The notes beneath the pieces are model-generated. The model was not told where the DNA came from and ran no database searches. It saw only the letters and a program-made list of their open reading frames with translations. A DNA stretch of 60,675 bases. Origin: JBGSMF01 sp964651475 (GTDB lineage: Bacteria; Chloroflexota; Anaerolineae; Fen-1058). Location of the stretch: assembly GCA_964651475.1 (NCBI GenBank), contig CAZYXV010000023.1, positions 1 to 60,675 on the forward strand. Direction: 5' to 3'. Below, one piece after another: positions 50,285 through 58,696 of the stretch (its first letter is position 1; every line of letters starts with the position of its first letter). The position numbers and the translations under genes were made by a program.

Positions 50285-51241
50285 GGGAACATTGCCGAAT
50301 GGATGGTCACGCGATTGGCAAAATCGGGCGCGAGTGTGTGCCCCATGCCAACAAGCGACGCCGGCTCCGAGGTGACGAGCACCAAGGTGCCAGTGTACTC
50401 TTGCCCATTCACAGTGACCACCGCACCTTGCACGCCAATGCCATACGCCCCGCCTGAATGCATTTGAGCGGTGTACGTTACCCAGTTGCCGCCCACACCC
50501 AGGCCGCTTGTAGCTGGCGCATAGAACGTCGCCCTGCCTTTACCGTCAATGGTGTAGGTCAATGCGTCACCCAAGGCCAATGCTATGGCAAGAGTTAGAA
50601 CTGAGCGGGCCTGGATTGTGCCCGAAGCGACGAGTGTATTGTGCTCGTCGTACACTCGCGCTTGCGGAGCAGAGAGATAAGTGAACTGCGCTCCCACCCA
50701 GGCGTCGGCGCTCCACTCTGCACGCAATGTGCCGGACAGAATGGTGTAAGAAACCGCGAGCGAGGTCGACAAAGTAGTGACGCCGCTCACCGCCGGGACA
50801 ATGGTCACCTGGGACGAGTTGGCTGGCATGGTCGCAAACGGCGCGGTAGAAAAGAGCAAGCCGGGCACGGGCGGATCGAGGGGGTCTGTGATGCATTACG
50901 CAACGTGGCGCGAATCATTTCCAACCCACAGTCACGGCCCTGATTGAAACCCCATGGAAAATCGTCCCAGCCCGGACATTGCCCCATTTGCGCGGCGGTG
51001 ACGGCAATTTCATTCGGGTCTCGAAAGGCAGGGATCTCGTCGCCATCTCTACTATCGGTACCTTCTATTGCATCAGGGGCAAGATCATCGTCACTATTGG
51101 GATCCAAATAGTCCGGGATAGCATCTTGGTCGCTGTTGCATGGGTTCTTGCCATCCCCAACGTTTGGAGTGCAAATGCGCTCGACGTAATCGAGGATGGT
51201 GTCATTGTCACTGTCGAGCAGCCTGGCCTCAATGGTGTAGT
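50167..51241 (-). pseudogene. Fragment of a surface protein with thrombospondin type 3-like repeats
   Basis: The upstream part has Asp-rich calcium-binding repeats (LLDSDNDTILDYVERI, NSDQDAIPDYLDPNSDDD) running out of the insertion sequence on its right, so the N-terminus was lost. A frameshift near 50890 separates this from a beta-rich domain (FSTAPFATMPANSSQVTIVP, LSTSLAVSYTILSGTLRAEW). Large secreted Chloroflexota proteins often combine such parts. It is truncated by the IS1595-type element and is a pseudogene. Confidence 0.6.
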
Positions 51242-52152
51242 TGTAAAAAGTAGGCTCTTAACTGATTTCAAGGAGGTGAAAAAAGAAGCCCTGGTTGGTA
51301 CGCTAAGGGCATGATCAATATCCAACATGTGATTGATGACGCCAAGTGTTTTGAAGTGATACGCCAGTTGCGCTGGCCCAACGGCGTGCGGTGTCCGGGC
51401 TGTGGCGCCGACCACGTGGACAAGGGCGGGTTTCATACTCATCAGGCTCATCGCCAGCGTTATGAGTGCCAGGCATGCGGGTGCCAGTTCGACGACTTGA
51501 GTGGGACGGTGTTTGAAGGGCATCATCAACCCTGGCGGGTGTGGGTGCAGTGTCTGTACTTCATGGGGCTGAACTTGTCCAACGAACAGATTGCCGCCGA
51601 ATTGGACGTGGGCGTGGGAGATGTCCAGACCATGGCGACGCAGTTGCGCGAAGGGATTGTAGTCAAGAAAAAGCCAGTGCAACTGAGGGGAGAAATCGAA
51701 GCCGACGAAATGTAGCTGATGGCTGGACACAAGGGTCAGCCTGAGATTGTGGCAAAAGAAGGTCGCCCAGGCCGGCGGCGACGATTAAGCCCGTGATCAC
51801 CAGCGTCATTGCGCCCGGCAGTCTGGTCTACACCGACGAATACAACATCTATGACCGCTTGCCCGAATGGGGCTATGAGCACCAGAGTGTCAATCACGCC
51901 GCCGGCGAGTACGCCCGCGATGAGAATGGCGATGGTTTTCATCAAGTCCATGTCAACACCATGGAAGGCTTCTGGTCGCTCCTGCGTTCTTGGCTACGAC
52001 CGCATCGTGGTATCTCGCAAGAGAAATTACCGTGGTACTTGGGTTTCTTTGAGTTCGCGCACAACGTTCGACGCCGCGGCAAAGCTTTGCTGCACGCTCT
52101 CCTTGCCGCGCTTGTAGCTCCTTGAAACCAATTAAGAGCCTATTCTTTTACA
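51242..52152. mobile_element. Degenerate IS1595-type insertion sequence
   Basis: Left end TGTAAAA..AGGCTCTTAA..TTTCAAGGAG (51242-51275) is repeated in reverse at the right (52117-52152), an imperfect terminal repeat of about 34 bases. The transposase inside is broken. The left end cuts a surface-protein gene; the right end marks the return to chromosomal genes. Confidence 0.7.
51311..52125 (+). pseudogene. IS1595-family transposase, broken
   Basis: The N-terminal zinc ribbon (CPGCGADHVDKGGF, YECQACGCQFDD) and the start of the DDE core (LRGEIEADEM) are intact. A TAG follows where the family has Tyr (EADE-x-Y), then MAGHKGQPEIVAKEGRPG continues in frame. An internal deletion near 51784 joins GRRRR to TIKPVITSVIAPGSLVYTDE, changing frame, and the end (NTMEGFWSLLRSWLRPHRGI) is open. 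Two independent lesions. Confidence 0.8.
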
Positions 52153-52228
52153 CTGACTTAGCGAGCGCGGCCGGCGAGGTATACCAGGAAGTATATCCAC
52201 GGATCGCGCCGCAATTGGCGCAGGGCAA

Positions 52229-52966
52229 CTAGTTCGAGTATTGCTTGATTGTTTCTTTCGGGACGATCTGCCACTCGCAATCCTCTCTGTGAGCGGCTTG
52301 CACCAAGAGCACGGCGCGGCCGCCGCGCAAGACCGGGCGCGGCCACGACTCGGTATCAATCCGGGCGGCGGCCGGCACGCGCATTCCTTCCACCGTGCGA
52401 ATCTCGTCAATGCGGGTGCTTTGATAGAGCTGTTCGGCGGTATAGATTCCACGCAACTCGCGCACGCCGGCCAGCCAGATAAAGCGCCCGTCGTTCTGGC
52501 CGGCGCGCAGCCCCACCGCCGCCAGCGCGCCGATCACGCCGCCCCCGGTGCCCGTCAGGCCTTCCAACGCCACGTCGTGCCGCCGCGCCAGTTCCAAAGC
52601 ATCAATCTGGGCCAGCACCCGGCTTTTGGCCGATTGGCCGAACTGTTGAATCGCCGCGCCCGCCGCGCGCTGCGGAGAGACACACAACCCAACGTCAGAA
52701 CCCGGCGCGCTTTCCCGGACCAGGTACTCGCGGCACGTTTCGAGCAGCTCGCCTGAGCTATCTTGCGGCGCGCGCACGGCGAGGCAGGCCGAGCTATTGT
52801 GCGAGGTGTAAGGGATGCGCGGGTCCACCAAAAGCTGGTGCCGCGTGACGCCTTCCACGCCCAGCCCCGCGGCTCGAAGCAATTGGCCCAACTCGCGCGC
52901 CCTGAACCCCGTGCCGCGCGTTTCCAGATTATCCGTATCGTCCACGCCGATCAGAAACAAGTCCAT
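52229..52966 (-). CDS. TiaS-like DDTD protein
   Basis: A 245-aa protein whose start, FLIGVDDTDNLETRGTG, carries the DDTD motif of the N-domain of TiaS (tRNA-Ile2 agmatinylcytidine synthetase), followed by YTSHNSSACLAV and later GLTGTGGGVIGALAAVGL, a likely nucleotide-binding Gly-rich loop. The OB-fold and zinc domains of archaeal TiaS are absent, so it probably has a different small-molecule role. The start at 52966 has GAGAGG upstream. It follows the tungstate/molybdate-binding gene, separated by a hairpin, and may act in the same pathway. Confidence 0.55.
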   Translation of the reverse strand: MDLFLIGVDDTDNLETRGTGFRARELGQLLRAAGLGVEGVTRHQLLVDPRIPYTSHNSSACLAVRAPQDSSGELLETCREYLVRESAPGSDVGLCVSPQRAAGAAIQQFGQSAKSRVLAQIDALELARRHDVALEGLTGTGGGVIGALAAVGLRAGQNDGRFIWLAGVRELRGIYTAEQLYQSTRIDEIRTVEGMRVPAAARIDTESWPRPVLRGGRAVLLVQAAHREDCEWQIVPKETIKQYSN

Positions 52967-52989
52967 ATAGTGACCTCTCGAAATAGAAA

Positions 52990-53020
52990 CCCTTGCGAAG
53001 GTTGCGGACCTTCGCAAGGG
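52990..53020 (-). terminator. Hairpin between the binding-protein gene and the TiaS-like gene
   Basis: A perfect 13-bp stem, CCCTTGCGAAGGT (52990-53002) with ACCTTCGCAAGGG (53008-53020) and a 5-base loop. On the minus strand it is followed by TTTCTATTTC. It could end most transcripts after the abundant binding protein and let a fraction read on. Confidence 0.65.
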
Positions 53021-53044
53021 CAAGTTATTGCGGCGGCCAAGGCG

Positions 53045-54391
53045 CTACTTTACCTCGATCTTGATGACATCCTTGACCCACGTGTTGCTTTCAAACCCGG
53101 GCATCATGGTTTTGAGATTGCCCTCCTGGTTGAACGCAATCAGGCAGTCGGCGCATTTGCGCACGTCGGCCAGGCTCACCTCGGCCGTAAAGCCATCGGA
53201 GGCGCTAAAGACCAGCGTCTTGGCCTCCGCTTTGGGACTGGCCTGATCCAGCAGCGCGTTGAGCCGCACGCCTTCGCCGGTCTGCGCGCCCTTCTTGGGA
53301 TGCTCGACGTTGACGGTTACCACTTCCATGCCCTTGAGCGCGTCCATCGTCAGCGCCAGTTCTTTTTCGACCAGCCCGGTGATGGTCAGCGCGGCGGCCG
53401 GCGGCAAGGATTTCTTGTATTCGTCTGAACTGGGGTAGAACAGCGGTTGGCCAAACTTGTCCGCGCCATAGCCGCCAATGACCTTTTGCTCGTCCACCGA
53501 AATAATCCAATTGACAAATTTCATCGCCAAGTCGTAATTGACGCCGGGGTGTTTTTCGGGATTGACGGCCAGCACGCCGTAGGGATTGAGCAGCGCCTTG
53601 TCCTTGTTTTCAGCCAGATTATTCCCGCCGACCAAAATAGCCAGGTTAGGCAGCTTGTCCATCATCGAAAGATAGGTGCCGCGGTCGGCCAGCGTATAGG
53701 CGTTTTGCTCGTTGGCAAACAGCAGCGTGTCGCCCATGCCCTGCCCCAACGAGTTGTACCACTTCATCTCTTGGGTCGGCGTGATCTTGGCCGAGGCCCA
53801 GACGCTCAACTCTTTGGTGTGCGTGCCGGATTTGTCGCCGCGGCTGGCAAAGGGAGCTTGCGCATCCATGATGGCCTTGAAGGCGTCTTTGCCCATCGCT
53901 ACGCCCGCAATCTTGGCCGGGTCGGCCTTGGGGCCAACGATGATGAAATCGTTGTACATCACGTCAAAGCGTTCTTTGGCGAATCCATCGGCCACAAACT
54001 TGTCTTCGGATTTGCGGCTGTGGACCAGCAGCACGTCGGCGTCGCCCTTGCTGCCGATTTCGATGGCCTGCCCGGTGCCGACGGCGACCACGTCCACCTT
54101 GCAAGTGTTGGCCTTTTCAAAGGCGGGCAAGATAAAATCCAGCAGCCCCGAATCGGCGGTGCTGGTGGTGGTGGCCAGGCGCAGCGTTTGCGCGCTGGCT
54201 TGGGGCGCCTGGGTGGGTTCTGGCGGCTTGGCCGTAGGGGGCGGCAGGGTGGGTTCTGGCGCTTTGGTCGCCGGAGCCTGGGGCGGCGCCGGCGCTTTGG
54301 TCGGCTCTGGCGTGGGTGTGACGGCTGTGCAGGCCGAAAGCAAGATGGCAAACAATAAACAACAGGTCACGAGCAAGTTCAAGCGTTTCAT
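53045..54391 (-). CDS. TupA-like tungstate/molybdate-binding lipoprotein with extra C-terminal domain
   Basis: A 448-aa lipoprotein with signal and lipobox LLVTCCLLFAILLSACTA. A Pro/Thr linker precedes a TupA-type periplasmic-binding domain: LRLATTTSTADSGLLD with the oxyanion-binding TTTS, DVLLVHSRKSEDKFV, ASRGDKSGTHTKELSVW and NAYTLADRGTYLSM. TupA is 270 aa; here about 115 further residues (LTITGLVEKELALTMDALK, SASDGFTAEVSLADVRKC, WVKDVIKIEV) form a domain like the oxidoreductase molybdopterin-binding fold, shared with the small protein at 58693. The ATG at 54391 follows GGAGG. No TupB/TupC genes are adjacent, so the permease partner is open. Confidence 0.8.
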   Translation of the reverse strand: MKRLNLLVTCCLLFAILLSACTAVTPTPEPTKAPAPPQAPATKAPEPTLPPPTAKPPEPTQAPQASAQTLRLATTTSTADSGLLDFILPAFEKANTCKVDVVAVGTGQAIEIGSKGDADVLLVHSRKSEDKFVADGFAKERFDVMYNDFIIVGPKADPAKIAGVAMGKDAFKAIMDAQAPFASRGDKSGTHTKELSVWASAKITPTQEMKWYNSLGQGMGDTLLFANEQNAYTLADRGTYLSMMDKLPNLAILVGGNNLAENKDKALLNPYGVLAVNPEKHPGVNYDLAMKFVNWIISVDEQKVIGGYGADKFGQPLFYPSSDEYKKSLPPAAALTITGLVEKELALTMDALKGMEVVTVNVEHPKKGAQTGEGVRLNALLDQASPKAEAKTLVFSASDGFTAEVSLADVRKCADCLIAFNQEGNLKTMMPGFESNTWVKDVIKIEVK

Positions 54392-54513
54392 GTCTTTTCC
54401 TCCGTAGACGTTGGTTTTTTGCAGCATAGCGGCGAGTAAAACAAAGCGCACGTGCCGTGCGTTATGTATGTAAATTATAGCGCAGTTTTTTCAAAATACA
54501 ACCTGAGAGGGGG

Positions 54514-54566
54514 TTGACATTTGAGGCCAAATCGAGTAAACTAGTTTTGGGTATATGCCCAAAACT
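54514..54566 (+). promoter_or_regulatory. Promoter with a 9-bp palindromic operator
   Basis: TTGACA (54514-54519), a 17-base spacer and TAAACT (54537-54542). Right after the -10 comes a perfect inverted repeat, AGTTTTGGG (54543-54551) and CCCAAAACT (54558-54566), over the transcription start. It would block transcription when bound. The downstream DUF134 protein is the likely autoregulator. Confidence 0.65.
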
Positions 54567-54588
54567 ATTCAAAGAAAGGAAATGTGCC

Positions 54589-54843
54589 ATGTCCAAGATA
54601 TTTGTGCGTGAGCGCACTCGTGTGGAAAAGGGAGCGGGGCAGCCCCGCTTTGCCGTGGTCGGCGTGCAGGGAACGGATCTCCAGTTTTTCCAGGTTCACG
54701 TGCGCCGGGGCGAACTGGATGCTATCGCCCAGGCGGTGGGCGCTGAAATCGTCCACCTGCCGCGCGGCGGCGGCGAACACGCCGGGGAGGAGGGCGGCGG
54801 GCAGCGGCGGCGAGGCCGCAGAAAGCGCGTCGTCGAAAGCTGA
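54589..54843 (+). CDS. Hypothetical protein upstream of the DUF134 regulator (84 aa)
   Basis: MSKIFVRERTRVEKGAG, a central alpha/beta stretch (PRFAVVGVQGTDLQFFQVHV, RRGELDAIAQAVGAEIVHL) and a Gly/Arg-rich tail (GGGQRRRGRRKR) that may bind nucleic acid. AAAGGA lies a short way upstream. No family recognised. It shares the transcript with the DUF134 gene, seven bases further on. Confidence 0.6.
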   Translation: MSKIFVRERTRVEKGAGQPRFAVVGVQGTDLQFFQVHVRRGELDAIAQAVGAEIVHLPRGGGEHAGEEGGGQRRRGRRKRVVES

Positions 54844-54850
54844 GGCGGCG

Positions 54851-55273
54851 ATGCCGCGTCCGCGTAAACATCGGCGGCTGTGGCGCTCGCCGCGCTCGGC
54901 CGTGTTCAAGCCGGTCGGCGTTCCGCTGGACAGGCTGGACTGTGTGGTATTGCTCCACGAAGAACTGGAAGCGCTGCGCCTGTCTGACCTGGAAGGTTGT
55001 TATCAGGAAGAAGCCGCCGAGCAGATGGGAGTATCCCGGTCTACATTTCAACGCATGCTGACCGAGGCCCGGCGCAAGGTGGCCGAGGCGTTGGTCAACG
55101 GCGCGGCGCTTAGAGTTGAGGGGGGCACGTTCCAGGTGCAAGCCCGCCGCTTTCGCTGCGCCGACTGCGGCCACCGATGGAACATGGAACACGGCGGCGG
55201 CCAGGGAGAGCCGCACACCTGTCCGTCTTGCGGCAGCCCTACCATCCGGGAACGGCGCGCCCGGCGGCGCTAG
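54851..55273 (+). CDS. DUF134 (UPF0251) DNA-binding regulator
   Basis: A 140-aa protein. MPRPRKHRRL and FKPVGVPLDRLDCVVLLHEE match the DUF134 start. A sigma-like HTH follows (GCYQEEAAEQMGVSRSTFQR, MLTEARRKVAEAL near residue 60), then a C-terminal zinc ribbon (CADCGHRW..CPSCGSP). DUF134 genes often lie beside molybdenum or iron-molybdenum cofactor genes. Here it is divergent from the TupA-like gene and close to a Mo storage gene, so a metal-responsive repressor role is plausible. Confidence 0.8.
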   Translation: MPRPRKHRRLWRSPRSAVFKPVGVPLDRLDCVVLLHEELEALRLSDLEGCYQEEAAEQMGVSRSTFQRMLTEARRKVAEALVNGAALRVEGGTFQVQARRFRCADCGHRWNMEHGGGQGEPHTCPSCGSPTIRERRARRR

Positions 55274-55475
55274 AGCCACGACTCGGGTTTTTCGTCGGGT
55301 TGGCATTCCCCCACGCTAAAGCATAGGCTCTGGCCAGTGAGCCTGGCCCTCTCAGTTCACGTCCGCGTCCTCCGACTTGCATTCCCACCTGGTATGCGCT
55401 AAACTATGTTCATGGCGCACTGTAAAGCCTCCTTTGTCGAACCTGGTTCACTTGCTCTATTCCGGCAAAAAGTCG

Positions 55476-55492
55476 CGCCGGCATAGCCGGCG
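55476..55492. repeat. Hairpin in the leader of the permease gene
   Basis: CGCCGGC-ATA-GCCGGCG, 28 bases before the start codon. The 246 bases between the DUF134 gene and the permease gene also contain short GC-rich repeats. I looked for a molybdenum cofactor riboswitch and could not recognise one. The hairpin recalls ends of IS200/IS605-type elements, but this is not proven. Confidence 0.4.
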
Positions 55493-55519
55493 GTTTACCC
55501 ATTTGACGAAAGGAGTTGG

Positions 55520-57232
55520 ATGATGCCTCCTGAAACAACCCAATCCACCGCCCCCCACAGCTCAAACCGCCGCCGTCCCTTGAACTTGCTGCTGGGGCTG
55601 GCTCTGCTGGCGCCGGCCGCCCTGTGCTGCCTGGCCGGCCTGGCGCTGCCCACCTTGCAAACGGCGCTGTTGAGCTTGCAAAAGGCCAACCTGGTGCGCG
55701 CTTCCGAGTTCGTGGGTGCGGCGAATTATGCCAGGCTGTTTCAGGATCCGGTGTTTGCCAGAGCGGCAAATTTTACGTTGTGGTTAATGGTTGAGCGAGT
55801 GCTGATCGTCGCGTTTGTGCCGCCGATATTGGCCTTGTTGGTTAACGAGTTTGGACGAGCGGTGCGCGTTCCGGCGCGGCTGCTTTTTAGCCTGCCGCTT
55901 GTTCTCTTTGCGCCGGTGGCCGCCGCGCTGAGCTGGCGAATCGCCTCAAATCCTCGTGGGGGGATAGCCTGGCTGGCCTGGGGCATGTTCAGCAAGCCCG
56001 ACCAGGCGCCAATGGCCCTGCTGGCTGTTGATGCGCTTTCGACGTTTGGGTTGGCGTGCGGAATCGGGTTGGTCGTTTACCTGCTTTCCTTGCGCGGCGC
56101 TGGCGAGTCTGCCCCTGCCTGGAAAAAGGTCTGGGCGCCGCTGTTCGCCGCCTGGGCGGTGACGGTGTTGGCCGCGATGGCGCTTTCGCTGCAGTCCTTT
56201 ACGTTGAGCTTTGTGCTTACAGGCGGCGGCCCCGTAAACGCCACGACAACGCTGGCGTTGCTCCAGTACAAGTACGCCTTTCAGGTCCTTCAATTTGGCT
56301 TTGGCGCGGCCGTTGCCACCCTGCAGTTGGCCGCGCTGATGCTGCTCGGGTTGGCAGCGGGCGTGATTCTGATCGGCGCGGGAATGCGTCTCGAAACCGT
56401 TCCGCCTGGCAAGCCGGTGGGGTTGTTCGGCGGCTCTCGTAGAGCGCCGGCGGCAGTGTTGCTGGCGCCGGTCGTGTTGGGGAGCCTGGGCTGCGTGGCG
56501 CTTTCTGCGCTTCCTCCCGCGTGGGTCGGACTGACGGCGCTCACAGGTGAGGCAAGATTGCCCGGCGCAGGCGCACTGCCGGTCGCGCAGATTATGCTCA
56601 ACACCGCCATGCCGGTTGGGATCGCGGTCCTGCTCGTCCAACTGCCGCTTGCTTACCTGGCGGCCCTGGGCATCGGCGCGCTGCGGCCATTGGGGCGGCG
56701 CAGCGAGTGGATGCTCGTCTTATTTAGCCCCTGGTTGTTCGTGACGGCCGGCCCGCTGAGCATCGTGGCTTTCCAACGCCTGTCCGGCGCTCATCTATTG
56801 GGCACATCGTTTGCACTGATTTCCCCGCTTGGGCTGTGCGTCCCGATGTTGTTCGTCCTGACACTTTTTTTCAAGGGGCAAGAACCCAAATGGCGCGCGG
56901 CCTGTGCGGCCGGGCAATCGGCTGGCGCGGCCTTTTTCCGCACGTTGATCTTGCCTTCGCTGCCGCTGGCCCTCTTGCTGGCCTGTGTGGCTTGTGCCGT
57001 TGGCCAACAAGAGTTGCTTTGGCCAATGATCGCCGCCACGAAACCGCAGTCGCACACCGCGCCCGTCGCGCTGGCCACGCTTGGCAGGCAGTTCGCGTCT
57101 ACTCCCTCCTCCCTGGCGGCGGCGCTTTTTACTCTTGGATTGCCCACCTTTATCTGGACCTTGCTGGCCGCCATTTTATTCCAGGTGTTTTATATAGACC
57201 GGCTGGCATTGGGCGGGGGAGCGTCCGAGTAA
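55520..57232 (+). CDS. Fused double ABC sugar-type permease
   Basis: A 570-aa membrane protein with about 12 helices. The first half (LALPTLQTALLSLQKANL, FVGAANYARLFQDPVFARA, SFVLTGGGPVNATTTLALL) is typical of MalF/UgpA-like permeases. The second half (AQIMLNTAMPVGIAVLLVQL, LGTSFALISPLGLCVPMLFV) resembles a MalG/UgpE-like partner. GGAG sits shortly before ATGATG. Normally these are two genes with a binding protein and an ATPase; neither is adjacent here, so the ATPase must come from elsewhere. Its 3' end overlaps the convergent Mo storage-like gene by 43 bases. Confidence 0.7.
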   Translation: MMPPETTQSTAPHSSNRRRPLNLLLGLALLAPAALCCLAGLALPTLQTALLSLQKANLVRASEFVGAANYARLFQDPVFARAANFTLWLMVERVLIVAFVPPILALLVNEFGRAVRVPARLLFSLPLVLFAPVAAALSWRIASNPRGGIAWLAWGMFSKPDQAPMALLAVDALSTFGLACGIGLVVYLLSLRGAGESAPAWKKVWAPLFAAWAVTVLAAMALSLQSFTLSFVLTGGGPVNATTTLALLQYKYAFQVLQFGFGAAVATLQLAALMLLGLAAGVILIGAGMRLETVPPGKPVGLFGGSRRAPAAVLLAPVVLGSLGCVALSALPPAWVGLTALTGEARLPGAGALPVAQIMLNTAMPVGIAVLLVQLPLAYLAALGIGALRPLGRRSEWMLVLFSPWLFVTAGPLSIVAFQRLSGAHLLGTSFALISPLGLCVPMLFVLTLFFKGQEPKWRAACAAGQSAGAAFFRTLILPSLPLALLLACVACAVGQQELLWPMIAATKPQSHTAPVALATLGRQFASTPSSLAAALFTLGLPTFIWTLLAAILFQVFYIDRLALGGGASE

Positions 57233-58047
57233 ATGCGCGTGCCGACGCGCTCGCCCGCCACAGCGCGCGTCACGTTGCCGCGTTCCAGCCCGTTGACGAT
57301 AAACACCTCGCGCAAGCTGTGCGCATCTTTGAGCGCGTCCAGCATGCTCCGCTCGACGGCCAAGTCGTTCAGGTCGAGCGCGAGCAATTCATTGACCTCG
57401 ATTTCGGGGATGAATTGGGCGGCGGGGTCTTTTTTGGGGTCGGCGGTGTAAAGCCCCTGTTCGTCTTTGATGAGGATACAGCGTTCTGCGCCCAACACCT
57501 CGGCCAACAAAAACGCGCCCACGTCGGTGCGGTGCGGCGGGATGCGGCCCAGGGCGGGCGGCTGCTCGAAAAGGCCATACGGCGGCATGGCGTGCGTCAC
57601 GGGGAGCGCGCCCAGCACCAGGTAGCTGGCCAGCTTGGGCAAATCGTCGTGGCCAATCTTGATGCCGCCGTGCTGCGTGAGCAGGATGGCGATCATCAGC
57701 GCGTTTTGTTCGCTGATGCTGGAGCCGAGCTTGGCCAGCACGCCGGTGGGCATGCCTAAATCGGTGGCGATGGCATAAGCGTGGCGGGCGCGCGTGCCGC
57801 CGCCGGTGGCGATGAGGAGTTTGCGCGACTGGCGCGCCTCGACCAGCTCATCCAGAATGGGGAGCAGGACTTTGCGCCCCCGGTCAATAATGCTCTGCCC
57901 GCCAAGCTTGACTACTGTCAAATCGGGCATCAGCCGGTACAGCGGCGCCTGGCTCGTGCCGGCCAACAGTTCCTTGTCCATCAATGATTCGCCCATTAAG
58001 GGCGAGGTGATGTGCAGACGTCCACTCGAGTCACGTTGTAGGGTCAT
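57190..58047 (-). CDS. Molybdenum storage protein (MosA/MosB)-like amino-acid-kinase-fold protein
   Basis: A 285-aa protein of the UMP kinase/amino acid kinase fold. VVKLGGQSIIDRGRKVLLP near residue 45, LLIATGGGTRARHAYAIATD near 77 and ILIKDEQGLYTADPKKDP near 188 match the two subunits of the ATP-dependent molybdate/tungstate storage protein. A single gene is present, so a homo-oligomer is implied. The long N-terminus (SGRLHITSPLMGESLMDKEL) is also typical of MoSto. It is last in a probable operon with the ECF transporter genes, which suggests storage of the imported metal oxyanion. Confidence 0.78.
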   Translation of the reverse strand: MTLQRDSSGRLHITSPLMGESLMDKELLAGTSQAPLYRLMPDLTVVKLGGQSIIDRGRKVLLPILDELVEARQSRKLLIATGGGTRARHAYAIATDLGMPTGVLAKLGSSISEQNALMIAILLTQHGGIKIGHDDLPKLASYLVLGALPVTHAMPPYGLFEQPPALGRIPPHRTDVGAFLLAEVLGAERCILIKDEQGLYTADPKKDPAAQFIPEIEVNELLALDLNDLAVERSMLDALKDAHSLREVFIVNGLERGNVTRAVAGERVGTRIYSDAPPPNASRSI

Positions 58048-58150
58048 TCAACTCCTTTGCGTTGCTTTGCCCCTACCAGGGGGGCGTGCTCTCGATGGTG
58101 AAGAGAATCCCCTCCACCTAATCTATTATAGCATCAGGTGTATCTAAACG

Positions 58151-58696
58151 TCAACGCTTTTCGGCCAGGTACGCAAAAAAGCCGGCCTTGCGCAACGCGG
58201 CCAGCGTCAGCCCGCCCAACAAGCCCCCAAGCGCGCCAAAGATGAGATAGCTGATCAGGGTGCGCGCCAGGCCCAGCGCCACAAACCCCACCGGCGCGCC
58301 GCTCACAATGCTAATGGCCCACTTGACCAGGAATTTGGCAAAATGCCCAAATGTGCCTGCCAATGCAGCCACAACCAAATTCTCTGGATTGCGCAATAGC
58401 CACAGGGCCAGGTCGGTCCCCACGCCGGTCATTGTGTACGAAAGCAAGGTGTCGAGCGCGCCAAAATCGCCCAGCCCCAAAAACGCCGCCAGCAGCCCGG
58501 AGGTCAGCCCGACAAGACTCGTTGCACCGGGCTTGGGCACAATGCCGCCCGCCACGACGATAATCGCCATCCAAAAGATGCCTGAATGGCCGGGCAGTTG
58601 CAGCGGCAGGCGGAGCGCAATCTTGGCGACCACGACGAGCGCGGCCAGGATCGAGAGCAGGATTAATTGGAACGTGGAAAAGTAGCGTTCCTTCAT
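58151..58696 (-). CDS. ECF transporter S component (substrate-binding membrane subunit)
   Basis: A 181-aa protein with six hydrophobic segments (FQLILLSILAALVVVAKIAL, FWMAIIVVAGGIVPKPGAT, LVGLTSGLLAAFLGLGDFG) ending in a basic tail. It has the size and layout of S components, which capture a substrate for the ECF A/T module. The start is ATG 58696, overlapping the upstream gene by four bases (ATGA). The substrate is unknown; the neighbouring storage gene points to a metal oxyanion, or to a cofactor related to it. Confidence 0.7.
   Translation of the reverse strand: MKERYFSTFQLILLSILAALVVVAKIALRLPLQLPGHSGIFWMAIIVVAGGIVPKPGATSLVGLTSGLLAAFLGLGDFGALDTLLSYTMTGVGTDLALWLLRNPENLVVAALAGTFGHFAKFLVKWAISIVSGAPVGFVALGLARTLISYLIFGALGGLLGGLTLAALRKAGFFAYLAEKR

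Noticed and set aside
51713..51715. TAG read as pyrrolysine or programmed readthrough in the IS1595 transposase
   Set aside because: A second lesion (deletion near 51784) breaks the same gene, so decay is the simpler reading.
55274..55519. Molybdenum cofactor riboswitch before the permease gene
   Set aside because: I could not find the conserved Moco motif helices; only short GC-rich hairpins are visible.
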